Source: Phormidesmis sp963789215 (GTDB taxonomy: Bacteria > Cyanobacteriota > Cyanobacteriia > Phormidesmidales > Phormidesmidaceae). From it: a stretch of 64,000 nt of DNA. The stretch is from contig CAWBJY010000005.1 of assembly GCA_963789215.1 (NCBI GenBank), positions 124,001-188,000 on the forward strand, read 5' to 3'. Positions 15,865-24,845 of this stretch are shown piece after piece. Each line of letters starts with the position of its first letter. Positions within the stretch are counted from its first letter, which is position 1. The position numbers were made by a program, and so were the translations under genes. The notes beneath the pieces are model-generated. The model searched no databases. It was not told where the DNA came from and saw only the letters and a program-made list of their open reading frames with translations.

Positions 15865-16560
15865 ATGGCTCTCATTGTTCTAACGAATGACGATGGAATT
15901 GATGCGCCTGGGATTCGGGCGCTGCAGGCGGCGGTGCCCAAACAGGATAAATGCGCGATTGTTGCGCCTGATACGCATCTTTCGGGCTGTAGCCATCAGC
16001 TTAATCGGGGTGGGGTGATTGCGATCGCGCAGCAAGCTGAAGATGAATATGCGATTGGGGGAACGCCGGCTGACTGTAGCCGCGTGGCGATTAGCCACTT
16101 GTATCCGGCGGTAGATTGGATTCTTTCGGGGATTAACGCGGGCGGAAATATGGGGGCAGATACCTATGTTTCGGGGACGGTGGCGGCGGTGCGGGAGGCG
16201 ACTTTGCTCAGAAAAAGTGCGATCGCTATTTCTCAATATCGCTATCGCGTGCATGAGTACGACTGGGACCGGGCGACTAGGCTAACGGCCAAGGTGCTCG
16301 CTCAGCTCATGGCAGAGCCGCCGAAGCCCGGACAGTTCTGGAATGTGAATTTACCGGCTGCGCCTGTGGATGGATCGGCTGATGATCCAGAGATTGTGTT
16401 TTGTCGGCGATGTACTCAGCCGCTGCCGACAGAATTTGAGGTGGATGAGAAGGGGTTTCGCTACGTGGGTGCTTACGAGAACCGCCCGAGAGATAGCGGC
16501 GCGGATGTGGACGTGTGCTTGAGGGGAAGTATCAGCGCCGTTAAGATTCAGATGTGGTGA
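15865..16560 (+). CDS. surE: 5'-nucleotidase SurE
   Basis: The 231-residue protein shows the SurE metal site at the N-terminus (LTNDDGIDAPG), the APDTHLSGC segment and SGINAGGNMG. SurE removes phosphate from nucleoside 5'-monophosphates, and in some species short polyphosphate, in the cytoplasm. Its ATG is 3 bp after the dapF stop. The length is slightly shorter than the usual 250-270 residues; nothing essential appears to be missing. Confidence 0.94.
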   Translation: MALIVLTNDDGIDAPGIRALQAAVPKQDKCAIVAPDTHLSGCSHQLNRGGVIAIAQQAEDEYAIGGTPADCSRVAISHLYPAVDWILSGINAGGNMGADTYVSGTVAAVREATLLRKSAIAISQYRYRVHEYDWDRATRLTAKVLAQLMAEPPKPGQFWNVNLPAAPVDGSADDPEIVFCRRCTQPLPTEFEVDEKGFRYVGAYENRPRDSGADVDVCLRGSISAVKIQMW

Positions 16561-16573
16561 TTTCTATCGGTAG

Positions 16574-16624
16574 CTGACTTTAACGGTTGGCCGGCTTTAA
16601 CAGTTGGCTAACTTTGACGATTGG
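16574..16624. repeat. 17-bp tandem repeat, three units, after surE
   Basis: Three adjacent 17-base units at 16574-16590, 16591-16607 and 16608-16624 share the pattern CT..CTTTAACGGTTGG with a few changes each. They begin 13 bases past the surE stop. No hairpin or gene is formed by them. Confidence 0.75.
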
Positions 16625-16780
16625 CTACGTAGATATACATACGAAAGATTTACAAGCGTAGGGTGGAGCGGCTTGAGCGGCAGGTGATAATACGGGTTGT
16701 CCGTGAGAACCACAGGCTAGCGTGGCACTCCGTAGTAAGATATCAGCGCATTGCCGATCGACCTTGGACTCAACGTTTAT

Positions 16781-17788
16781 ATGATCCAGCTCAACACCGG
16801 ATTTACGTTATTTCTCAGCCTGCTGGTAGAAGCCGTTCCCTTCTTATTGATTGGGGTGGCGTTTTCTAGCGTGCTGATGTTTTTCGTAGATGAACGCAAG
16901 CTAATTGGCGCGCTGCCTAAAAATGCTTTTTTGGGGGCGTTGACCGGCGGACTGCTTGGAATTTTCTTTCCGGTTTGCGAATGTGGGAATGTCCCGGTGG
17001 CCCGACGGCTACTGGTTCAGGGCGCACCTACAGCGGTTTCGGTGGGTTTTTTGCTGGCGGCCCCGACGATTAATCCCGTGGTGTTTTGGGCGACCTGGGT
17101 GGCTTTTCGAGGTCAGCCAGAAGTTGTGTTTATGCGAGTGGGCTGCACCTTGATTATTGCAACTACTGTGGGCTGGGTGTTTAGTCAGCAAAAAGACTTG
17201 GGGCCTTTTTTGCAGGAGACGGTGGCTCGCAGCCGGTTTAGAGAGCAGCCGGTGGTTTCGGAACAGCCAAGTTTGCTACAGGGCGGTACCTTTTTGCAGG
17301 CGGCGGGCGGGGGCACTTTGCGGCTAGATACGCCTGTGGCTCAGCGGTTGGTGGCTAACCCCGCGCTGGATCAGTCTACGGCTAGCAAGCTTTCGCTGGT
17401 GTTAGACAATATGGTGCGCGAGCTAAGAGAGCTTGGGGCAGTGCTGATATTGGGGAGTGCGATCGCGGCTACTGTGCAGGTGGCTGTTCCGAGAGAAACC
17501 ATTTTAGGACTGGGGCAAGGACTGATTTCTTCTATCCTGGCAATGATGATTTTGGCCGCTGTGGTTTCTATTTGCTCTACGGTTGATTCCTTTTTTGCGC
17601 TATCCTTTGCATCGACGTTTACAACGGGATCGCTGCTGGCCTTTTTGATTTTTGGGCCGATGATCGACCTGAAGAATATTGGACTGCTGCTTACGGTATT
17701 TCGAGCGCGGGCGGTGTTCTATTTGTTTGCGCTAGCCGGACTGATGAGCTTTGGGTTTGCGCTGTTTATTAATCTGTACGTTGGTTAA
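16781..17788 (+). CDS. COG0701 (UPF0718) permease
   Basis: I take the ATG at 16781 (335 residues) over the TTG at 16751. The protein is highly hydrophobic, with about eight membrane segments in two halves. The first half contains FPVCECGNVPVARRL, the hallmark of this family, and AAPTINPVVF. The second has STVDSFFALSFASTF and LLAFLIFGPMIDLKN. It is followed directly by the TIGR03943 partner, which with COG0701 forms a proposed two-part permease. The substrate is unknown; relatives have been linked to metal or arsenic export. Confidence 0.85.
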   Translation: MIQLNTGFTLFLSLLVEAVPFLLIGVAFSSVLMFFVDERKLIGALPKNAFLGALTGGLLGIFFPVCECGNVPVARRLLVQGAPTAVSVGFLLAAPTINPVVFWATWVAFRGQPEVVFMRVGCTLIIATTVGWVFSQQKDLGPFLQETVARSRFREQPVVSEQPSLLQGGTFLQAAGGGTLRLDTPVAQRLVANPALDQSTASKLSLVLDNMVRELRELGAVLILGSAIAATVQVAVPRETILGLGQGLISSILAMMILAAVVSICSTVDSFFALSFASTFTTGSLLAFLIFGPMIDLKNIGLLLTVFRARAVFYLFALAGLMSFGFALFINLYVG

Positions 17789-17803
17789 GCGCAACCGTCT
17801 GTT

Positions 17804-17831
17804 GTTTATTACTTGCTGTTTACTACTTACT
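17804..17831. repeat. 14-bp tandem duplication
   Basis: Two near-identical 14-base units (GTTTATTACTTGCT and GTTTACTACTTACT) fill much of the 50-bp gap between the permease and its partner gene. They end 7 bases before the next ATG, so they set the leader and ribosome-binding region of that gene, which has no clear Shine-Dalgarno. Confidence 0.65.
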
Positions 17832-17838
17832 GCTTCCT

Positions 17839-18642
17839 ATGGTGCGATCGCCCCGTTCAAAGCCCAAGCCGAAGAAAAAACCGCTGCGCTTACCCTGGCG
17901 AGATATTTTGGATGTGCTGGCGCTGAGCACCTGGAGCGCAATGCTGATTCGCTATTGGCTAGGCGGTAAGCTGCTGCTGTTGCTGCATCCTGATTATGCC
18001 TGGCTCTCTAACGTGGCGGCGATTGTTTTGCTGCTGCTGGCCGGTTCTCAGGTGGTCAAGTTACTGAGCGTTAGACGCAGAGGTGGCGGTGACGCGGGCG
18101 CAGATTTGGGCCATGTCACGATGCTGCCGCCTAGCATTAGCAGCGCTTTGCTGCTTTCGGTGGCGGTGTTTGGGCTAATTTATACGCCTCGAGCCTTTGC
18201 GAGTGAAACGGCGACGGCTCGAGGCATTTCGGATAGTTTGACTTTGACGCGATCGCAGCCGCAAAGATTTGTGCGAGCGGCCAATCCGGTAGAGCGTAGC
18301 GTGATTGATTGGATTCGGCTGGTGAACGTTTATCCGGAGCCGGACGCCTATGCGGGCGAGCCGGTGGCGGTGAAGGGCTTTGTGATGCACCCTGAAGAAT
18401 GGCCGGATGACTATATTATGGTGTCGCGATTTGTGCTGACTTGCTGTGCGGCAGATGCCTATCCGGTAGGGCTACCGGTAAAGCTAAAAACTAATCAATC
18501 GCGCAGTGACTATCCGGTGGATAGCTGGCTAGACGTGACGGGTGAGATGGCAACAGAAGACTTGGATGGACGCAGGCAAATTGCTATTGCGGCTTCTGAT
18601 TTGACGGCGATTGCGGAGCCGGAGAATCCTTATCAGTACTGA
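17839..18642 (+). CDS. TIGR03943 family putative permease subunit
   Basis: The 267-residue protein has two N-terminal membrane segments (about 35-50 and 55-75), a third near 100-115, and a C-terminal soluble domain with VNVYPEPDAYAGEPV, KGFVMHPEEW, FVLTCCAADAYP and WLDVTGEM. This is the TIGR03943/DUF1980 pattern, usually encoded next to COG0701 permeases as here. The paired cysteines in TCCAAD may bind metal (inference). It is 50 bp downstream of the permease and 35 bp upstream of the next gene. Confidence 0.82.
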   Translation: MVRSPRSKPKPKKKPLRLPWRDILDVLALSTWSAMLIRYWLGGKLLLLLHPDYAWLSNVAAIVLLLLAGSQVVKLLSVRRRGGGDAGADLGHVTMLPPSISSALLLSVAVFGLIYTPRAFASETATARGISDSLTLTRSQPQRFVRAANPVERSVIDWIRLVNVYPEPDAYAGEPVAVKGFVMHPEEWPDDYIMVSRFVLTCCAADAYPVGLPVKLKTNQSRSDYPVDSWLDVTGEMATEDLDGRRQIAIAASDLTAIAEPENPYQY

Positions 18643-18677
18643 GTTCTCGATTATTTTTTATTTAACTCGCTGTTTTT

Positions 18678-20258
18678 ATGGCTCGTCGAAAGCGTCTTAA
18701 TTTAGGTTCAGGTAGATCTAGCAATCCTGTTGTTCGCACCGTTATTCGCACCGCTGTCCAAAACATGCAGCCGCTAGATAGAGCTGCCTCCACGGTGATA
18801 GGGCTGCTGTTCGCTGGGATTGTATTAATGCTGCTGCTCGGATCTCAGGCGCTGCCTCAAGTGCGAACGTTTTCCTGGCAAGACAAAGCGGTTAGCGCTG
18901 AGGACATTGCCTTTTTGGTAGAGTTTACGCAGCCGGTGGATCCGCAAAGCGTGGAGCGGAACCTGGAAATTGTGCCTGCTTTGCCCGGAAAGTTTAGCTG
19001 GGCCGGGCGCAAAATGGCCTATACGCTGGCGGTGCCTGCGCCCTATGGTGAGAATTACCAGCTGAACTTACCCGCAGCGACAGCGCTGAATGGTCAGAAA
19101 GGGTTCGAGCCGTTTGACGTGGGGTTTAAGACGCGCGATCGGATTTTCGCCTACATCGGTGTAGAGGCTGAGGAGCGGGGGCGACTGGTGCTGTACAACA
19201 TGACGACGCAAGAAAAGACGCTGCTGACGGAGGCCGAACAGCGGGTCATGGACTTTAGATCGTATCCAGAGCGCGATCGCATTCTTTATTCGTCTACTAA
19301 AACTGATGAAGAAACGGCTTCTTTGCCCGAGCTGTACAGCGTTTCCACTGGATTAGGCATGGCCGTAAAGGCACCGAGCTGGCAGTTTTGGCGCTCGGGT
19401 GAAGCCGCGCCAGCCGGAACCACTCAAAAGCTGCTGGGTAGTGAGAAATACCAGAATCTTAAGTTTGATCTATCGCCAGACGGTAAAGTCATTGTTGTAC
19501 AGCGAATCGATCTGAATCAGGCCGCTGACTCTGGCCCCTGGGTCATAGAAGAGGGTAAGGCTCCGCGTAAACTAGAGACTGGCCCTAGTGGAGACTTTAG
19601 AATTGCGCCAGATAGCCTTTCTCTGCTGCTACAGCAGGGCGAGGGAACGGCTGTGATTGATTTAGACGACTCGGCTACGAACGCGGCAGAGTCGTCAGAA
19701 GGACTCTTGGACTTTTTACCAGACTACGGGCTAGCACTAGATGTGGCCAGCGACGGGAGCGCAGCGGCTCTGGTGAACTTCAACCAAGACGATCCTGACA
19801 AACAGTACACGCAGTCGCTTTTTTGGGTGTCGAGTCGGGGCGAGGAAAAGCAGCTGCTCGAGACGGATGGCGGCGTCATTAGCGCTCAGTTTAGCGATGA
19901 CAATGAAGTGCTCTACTGCCTGATAAACCGGGTGGTTCCGGGTGAAGAGTATCAGGTGGTTCCCTATCTGACGGCAGTGAACGTAAAAACAGGAGAAGAA
20001 CGCGAGCTTTTAGAGCTGCCGCCTCAGCCTGAAGTTACCGTGAGCTTATCGCCTGATGGGCTCGCCATTTTATTCGACGAAGCGCTAGTGAGCGATCCGA
20101 ATGCGGAGAACTTGAAAGAGACTGTAGAAAGACCGACCCATCGGCTATGGTTGATGCCGCTGTTCGGAACTTTGGAAGAGCGCCTGAACGGCGACCCAAT
20201 GGCGCTACCGCCTACCGATTTAGAGATTTCGGGGCGGCATCCGGAGTGGTTGCCCTAG
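18678..20258 (+). CDS. Membrane-anchored Ig-like / beta-propeller-like protein
   Basis: The 526-residue protein has a basic N-terminus, one membrane segment (about 38-58) and a large outer domain. Residues of about 70-155 resemble a bacterial Ig-like (SbsA-type) fold: FTQPVDPQSVERNL, then YTLAVPAPYGENY. The rest (160-526) has repeated blade-like stretches such as KFDLSPDGKVIVVQR and VTVSLSPDGLAILFD, as in TolB/WD40-like propellers. Function is unknown. It probably belongs with the two permease genes upstream. Its stop overlaps that of the convergent HTH gene by 4 bp. Confidence 0.65.
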   Translation: MARRKRLNLGSGRSSNPVVRTVIRTAVQNMQPLDRAASTVIGLLFAGIVLMLLLGSQALPQVRTFSWQDKAVSAEDIAFLVEFTQPVDPQSVERNLEIVPALPGKFSWAGRKMAYTLAVPAPYGENYQLNLPAATALNGQKGFEPFDVGFKTRDRIFAYIGVEAEERGRLVLYNMTTQEKTLLTEAEQRVMDFRSYPERDRILYSSTKTDEETASLPELYSVSTGLGMAVKAPSWQFWRSGEAAPAGTTQKLLGSEKYQNLKFDLSPDGKVIVVQRIDLNQAADSGPWVIEEGKAPRKLETGPSGDFRIAPDSLSLLLQQGEGTAVIDLDDSATNAAESSEGLLDFLPDYGLALDVASDGSAAALVNFNQDDPDKQYTQSLFWVSSRGEEKQLLETDGGVISAQFSDDNEVLYCLINRVVPGEEYQVVPYLTAVNVKTGEERELLELPPQPEVTVSLSPDGLAILFDEALVSDPNAENLKETVERPTHRLWLMPLFGTLEERLNGDPMALPPTDLEISGRHPEWLP

Positions 20259-20503
20259 TTGCTGCGGCTGCCGTTTCGCTGAATGTACATTTGTAGGAAT
20301 ATCTGCGCCGCCGTGGGTTCTAGCTCGTCTAGCGCGTTGATAATTTCTGGAATGGAGTCTGCTAGCGGATCGCTAACTTCGTTAACCCACTGGTTAACCG
20401 TAGAGCGAGCAACGCCCATAGTTACGGCCAGCTTGTTTTGACTAATGCCGTATTGATTGAGTACGCACTTGAGTGCTTTGCCTGCCCTTCCCATTTTTTT
20501 CAT
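20255..20503 (-). CDS. Small XRE-type HTH regulator
   Basis: The 82-residue protein is mostly one helix-turn-helix domain: KALKCVLNQYGISQNKLAVTMGV followed by the recognition helix ARSTVNQWVNE. The C-terminal helical tail (IPEIINALDELEPTAA) is typical of short cyanobacterial XRE proteins. The target is unknown. It converges with the beta-propeller-like gene; both stops sit in the palindrome CTAG. Confidence 0.82.
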   Translation of the reverse strand: MKKMGRAGKALKCVLNQYGISQNKLAVTMGVARSTVNQWVNEVSDPLADSIPEIINALDELEPTAAQIFLQMYIQRNGSRSN

Positions 20504-21063
20504 ATCTCGATGAGTGACTACACAGGTGAGAGAGAGCGTTTGCGATGAGCGGCGGCCTAGCTCTGCCTGATATGTTCATACCTACTGACCCCAGCCCCTT
20601 AAATCCTGAAGAATTTATACTGAAGTCTTAGAAATATGATCAGAGATAGCACTGACCGGGGTAACGAACATTAGACAGTAAAGGGACTGACACTCTTTCC
20701 TATTGCTTTTCTTTTTATCTGTGCTCTAGGGGTGGGGACTATGACCCTGCTCCCTAGCACCACAAAGCGAAAAATAGGGCGTTTTAAGCGCGATCGCATT
20801 GGCTATGGATGGAAAAATGCAAACCCAGTATTGCAATCTAGCTGCTTGTTTGTATATTTTAGACGGTGAGATGCTCGTTATTCACGCTGAAAGTAATCGA
20901 ACCAGGATAAATTGATTGTGAAGATCATGTAGTAAATACTGTACTTTTAGAGTTTTTTATCACAGCTATGTAAGTGGTTTTACGCATCTCAAATTAGAGA
21001 ATTCGTAGTAAGCGGCACGCAGCGAGTTGGTCTGCGCCGTTTATTTGCTATTTACGCCGTGAA
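20504..21063. other. Gene-less spacer with one hairpin
   Basis: I see no gene in these 560 bases. An ATG at 20740 opens 42 codons without any family likeness. A hairpin occurs with arms at 20721-20731 and 20752-20760 (GTGCT, 2-nt bulge, AGGG against CCCTAGCAC); no T-run follows on either strand, so it is not a simple terminator. One HIP1 octamer occurs near 20791. The HTH gene's promoter should be at its left end. Confidence 0.45.
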
Positions 21064-21954
21064 CTAACTTTCGAGCTGAGCATTAAAAGAGACCCGTACC
21101 GAGCAGGTTTCGTTGGGTTCTAGCCAGCGTAAATTTTTATCTGTATTGAGTGCGTTGCGAGGGGCGCTCCAGGGTTCTAAGCAGTAGTAGTTTTTCTCGG
21201 CAACCGTCCAAAAGACTAGCGTTGTGTAGGTGCTGTCGTAGTCGATAGAGATTTTTATCTCTCGCTGTGGATCTGTGACTGAAGTTTGCTGAGCGCTAAT
21301 GGGTCGAAAGGCCAGATCTAGCTCTGGGGCACTCCAGTTTAGCGAGCCGGTGTAGTCGTGCGCTGTCTGTTCGATTTGGTCGATGTAGCGCGCGGCTGGA
21401 ATTTCTAGCTGGAGCTGCGACTTTGTTTGGGCGCTGGCATCGGCGAGATAGAAGTAGGGATGAAGCCCTGTAGAGAAAGGCATTCGTCGATTGGACTGGT
21501 TGGTGTAGCTTTGCTCGATATGTAGCCGAGTGCCCTGGAGCCGGTAGGTGAATATGATCTCAAACTCGAAGGGATAGACGCTTAGCGTATCTGGTGTGCT
21601 TTGTAGGGCGAGTTCTAGGACTGCGCCATTTGCCTTGACGCCGCGATCGCGGACTGCCCAGGGTAAGTTGCGAGCAAACCCGTGCTGAGCTAGCTGGTAA
21701 GACTGGCCGTCTACTTTGTAGGTGGAATCGGGTAAGTTGCCGCAGATGGGAAACAAAATGGGAATGCCACCGCGCACAGATTTAGTCGGATCGGTGAAGC
21801 GTTCGGCGTCGAAATAGAGAATTTGGGTGTCGCCGATGTTCCATTCTGTGACGATGCCCCCTCGCTCGGGGACGATTTCGACGCGAGCGCCAGATGTTTG
21901 GTCGGTGAGGATGTAGGTCGGGTGCTGCTTTTGCTTTAGGGCGATGGAATACAT
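21064..21954 (-). CDS. Aldose 1-epimerase family protein
   Basis: The 296-residue protein matches the galactose-mutarotase fold: GARVEIVPERGGIVTEWNI at the N-terminus, RGGIPILFPICGNLPD, then FSTGLHPYFYLAD carrying the conserved His, and YYCLEPWSAPRNAL with the likely catalytic Glu. The pattern is closer to the YeaD/hexose-6-phosphate mutarotase group than to GalM. It is the last gene of a minus-strand run after the CapA-like protein and the acidic ORF (12-bp gap). Which sugar it handles is unknown. Confidence 0.85.
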   Translation of the reverse strand: MYSIALKQKQHPTYILTDQTSGARVEIVPERGGIVTEWNIGDTQILYFDAERFTDPTKSVRGGIPILFPICGNLPDSTYKVDGQSYQLAQHGFARNLPWAVRDRGVKANGAVLELALQSTPDTLSVYPFEFEIIFTYRLQGTRLHIEQSYTNQSNRRMPFSTGLHPYFYLADASAQTKSQLQLEIPAARYIDQIEQTAHDYTGSLNWSAPELDLAFRPISAQQTSVTDPQREIKISIDYDSTYTTLVFWTVAEKNYYCLEPWSAPRNALNTDKNLRWLEPNETCSVRVSFNAQLES

Positions 21955-21966
21955 AGGCTTTTGGGA

Positions 21967-22497
21967 TTAGTCGTAGAACACTTTGGGTTTGGGAGGACTG
22001 TATTCGCCTTCGGGCGACGCTTCCGCTGAGGGGGCGGCGGGAACTAGTGCTGCGGTTTCGGTGGGCGCGATCGCATCTGGTGGTAAGGCTGAGATTGGCC
22101 CTACTAAGGGTTCTGCATAGGGTTCAATGCTGTTTGGATGAGGCGGGTCGGGCTGATAGTCGGTTTCGCTGGCGCTTTCGGCAGCGTCGGCGGCTGTGTT
22201 GCTTTCGGTTGAGTCGTAGGCGGGGTCTAAGAAAGGATCTATAAACGGAGCGACTGATTCGCCTTCGACGAACTCGCGATCGCCTGGTTCAGTTTCGGCC
22301 CGTTCGTCTACAGCCGCAGGATAGCGATCGTCTGGGACGATTGGGGCCTCTTGTTCGAATGTTTCCAAAGATTCAGACTGAGTTGATGAGGGGTATTCTA
22401 GCGAGCTAGCGCCGTCTAGATCGCCATTTAGAGCGTTGTCTAGGGGGGTGTCTAGAGCGCCGTCTAGTCTGCTATCCGACTGGCTGGCCTCGGGCAA
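21967..22497 (-). CDS. Acidic low-complexity ORF, probably the frameshifted tail of the CapA-like gene
   Basis: The frame has 176 codons from a TTG at 22497 and is rich in Asp, Glu, Pro, Ser and Ala, with no recognised domain. It ends PPKPKVFYD. There is no ATG or GTG. The same frame runs open upstream past the CapA stop, reading ELDHWGEKPAELEREFKPI, which looks like real protein, up to a CCCCAAAAA run inside the CapA gene. It is therefore more likely the C-terminal tail of that protein than a separate gene. As a separate product it would need the TTG start. Confidence 0.45.
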   Translation of the reverse strand: MPEASQSDSRLDGALDTPLDNALNGDLDGASSLEYPSSTQSESLETFEQEAPIVPDDRYPAAVDERAETEPGDREFVEGESVAPFIDPFLDPAYDSTESNTAADAAESASETDYQPDPPHPNSIEPYAEPLVGPISALPPDAIAPTETAALVPAAPSAEASPEGEYSPPKPKVFYD

Positions 22498-22583
22498 ATC
22501 GTCTGGCGGCTGTCTTTGGATGGTGCCTTCTGGAATAGGCTTAAATTCGCGCTCAAGCTCCGCTGGTTTCTCGCCCCAGTGAT

Positions 22584-24734
22584 CTAGCTCAATATCGCTG
22601 TTTTCTGCATTGTTGTTTTTGGGGCGTTCTCCAGCCTGTTGTTGACGGTGCTGTCTTTTGTTTCGGCTTCTAGCGCAGGCTCTGAAGCCGGTTCTGGAGA
22701 AAAGAGTGCTTCGGACTCTCGCAGGGCGGGGTGAGTGGCTGGCTGGCTCTCAATGATCGGATCGGGCGTAGCTGGCTGGCTAGGATTGGGGGCGCTGGGA
22801 TAGGCTGAGTCGCTGGGTGCGGCTTTTAAGGCATCGGGTAGCTTGAAGTTGGGTTTGGCCCTGAGCACTGTAGGGAAGCGCATGGGCTGCTCGAAGTTTT
22901 TGGAGGCGTCGCGGATGGTTTTGAGAATGGCTGCGCCGCGATCGCCCGTGGCCATTTGCAGCTTGGAGTCGCGAATGACGATGGGCAAGAATTCGACTTT
23001 CATCTGCTGGTTTCGCAGGGAGACGCGCAGCGCGGCGGTGTCGTGGTCTTGCAGTGGGGACTGATCGAACACGAAGTCGCCCAGGGAATAGGCGATCGCC
23101 CGGTCGTGGTAAATTTCGCCGCCCTGGATGTGGTTGGGATGATAGCCCACGACTAAATCGGCCCCGGCGTCTATTGCTTCGTAGGCTAAAGACCGCTGCC
23201 AAGCGGAGGGCTGGGAGGTGGTTATTTCAGGTTTGTCGCTAGGCCCCGGCGCTGCTTCGGATTCTGTCTCGGGTTCTGCTGACGGCTTTGCTGAGGTTGC
23301 CAGTTCGTCTAGGGTTTCGCCCCAGCGGTAGTTGACGACTACCCAGTCTACCTGGGTGCGGATGGCGCGAATATCCTCAATGATGTGCTGACGATCTTCG
23401 CTGTCTGCGATCGCAACGCCTGGCTTCTCTGCTTTTGCGCCTTTAATCGCATCTGGGTTGTAGCCCAAGTAAGCGATTCGCTGTCCCTTGACTTCTAGAA
23501 TCTCGGGGCGGTGGGCTTCTTGTTCGTTGCGGCCTGCGCCGACGCGGTAAATGCCCTGGCGATCGAGCGTGTTGAGCGTTTCGCTTAGGCCCTGGAATCC
23601 GTAGAGCATCGTGCCTTCGCTGGCTAAGCTAACGATGTCGATGCCGCCTGCTTTGAGCATTTTGACGGCCTCGGGGCGGGTGCGTTGATAGAAATCTTCT
23701 TGCAGTGAGGTGCTGGCATTGGCGAGCGGCTCGGCTAATCCAAGCATCGCAACATCGGCTTTCTGATATACGTCGATGTCTGAGAACAGCGTATCGATGC
23801 TGCTGGCGTCTTCGAAGAGGAAGTCTTTGAGACCTAGCTCGCCGCCAAACATCAGCGTGACGGTTGGGTCGGCAGCGGCGATGACATCATCATGAGGGAC
23901 AACGGCAACGGTTTCGAGCGCGGCCTCTACAGTTCGTCCTTGGAAGCGGCTGGCGGGGCGAAAAGAGACGGCTGTGACTTCAGCGTTGGCGGTTTTGTTA
24001 GGGAAGTTAGTGGCTGATAAGGCTCTTGTCGAGGAGAGATCTGCTGTGGCGGCCTCGTCGGTGTACCAGGGGGCTTCTGTTTCTGTTTCTGTTTCTGCTT
24101 CTGTTCTTGTGAATGCGGGCGATTGCGCCAGAGGTAGCAGTTTGCCCGCGGCAACCAGTTCTGTAAGACCACCAAAGACCAGGGCGATCGCGGCTGTCCC
24201 GGTGACTAGGGCGGCGCGAAAGAATTTGAACTGGTTGCGGACGACTCTGCGGGCGGCTTGGGCGGGGGCGGATTCGTGCAGCAGCGCTGGGGTCTGGGTC
24301 TGTATCGGCTGGGATGTTTGGACAGGCGTTGTTGTTTGAGGGGCTTTTGCCTTGTGCGGGCGCACCCGTTTTGGCTGACGCTCGCTTGCTAGGGGGATGC
24401 GGACGGTCTTTTCCCAGGTGGCGTTGGCGGCTCCGAGGGGTCTGGCGATTAGATGTGCGCCTGAAATGACTTCTGAGTGAAGCTTGTAGAGGCGATCGCA
24501 CACAAAGCGAAGGAGCCGTTCGAGCTGGGGTTCGCGCTCGAATTCGATGAGTATTTTTAGCCGTCCGGGCCGGTTGCCTGCTAGGACTTGGGCGTAGACT
24601 TTTTGCGGCACCAGATGCTGATTGAGCCAGTAGGCGATCGCCTGGAAATAACCTTCTGCTGCCAACTGCTTAATATCGGTCAGTGGGTCTATCGAAGAGA
24701 TATCAGCGGTTAAAGGTGAAGCTGCGCTCGGCAT
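22584..24734 (-). CDS. CapA-like (PGA_cap) metallophosphatase-fold membrane protein
   Basis: The protein has 716 residues. Residues 1-125 are a conserved cyanobacterial domain (LAAEGYFQAIAYWLNQHLV). A Pro/Gln-rich stretch leads to one membrane segment (about 172-195). After an acidic TE repeat near residue 215 comes the CapA/poly-gamma-glutamate-type domain (about 290-610): TLMFGGELGLKD, VAMLGLAEPLA, VDWVVVNYRWGE and DLVVGYHPNHIQGGEIY. The last 90 residues are Pro/Ser/Glu-rich. CapA-type proteins are linked to anionic polymer export or synthesis; the polymer here is unknown. The stop at 22584 may come from a frameshift at 22616-22624. Confidence 0.78.
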   Translation of the reverse strand: MPSAASPLTADISSIDPLTDIKQLAAEGYFQAIAYWLNQHLVPQKVYAQVLAGNRPGRLKILIEFEREPQLERLLRFVCDRLYKLHSEVISGAHLIARPLGAANATWEKTVRIPLASERQPKRVRPHKAKAPQTTTPVQTSQPIQTQTPALLHESAPAQAARRVVRNQFKFFRAALVTGTAAIALVFGGLTELVAAGKLLPLAQSPAFTRTEAETETETEAPWYTDEAATADLSSTRALSATNFPNKTANAEVTAVSFRPASRFQGRTVEAALETVAVVPHDDVIAAADPTVTLMFGGELGLKDFLFEDASSIDTLFSDIDVYQKADVAMLGLAEPLANASTSLQEDFYQRTRPEAVKMLKAGGIDIVSLASEGTMLYGFQGLSETLNTLDRQGIYRVGAGRNEQEAHRPEILEVKGQRIAYLGYNPDAIKGAKAEKPGVAIADSEDRQHIIEDIRAIRTQVDWVVVNYRWGETLDELATSAKPSAEPETESEAAPGPSDKPEITTSQPSAWQRSLAYEAIDAGADLVVGYHPNHIQGGEIYHDRAIAYSLGDFVFDQSPLQDHDTAALRVSLRNQQMKVEFLPIVIRDSKLQMATGDRGAAILKTIRDASKNFEQPMRFPTVLRAKPNFKLPDALKAAPSDSAYPSAPNPSQPATPDPIIESQPATHPALRESEALFSPEPASEPALEAETKDSTVNNRLENAPKTTMQKTAILS

Positions 24735-24845
24735 ATACGGCCTGTTTCAAAAAATATCTGCGGTATGTTTGTCTACGCTGGCTTGTTTACGCAGACTTGC
24801 GTAGAAGCTTACCCACTTTTGTTGATACGTAACGGGTGACCTGCC

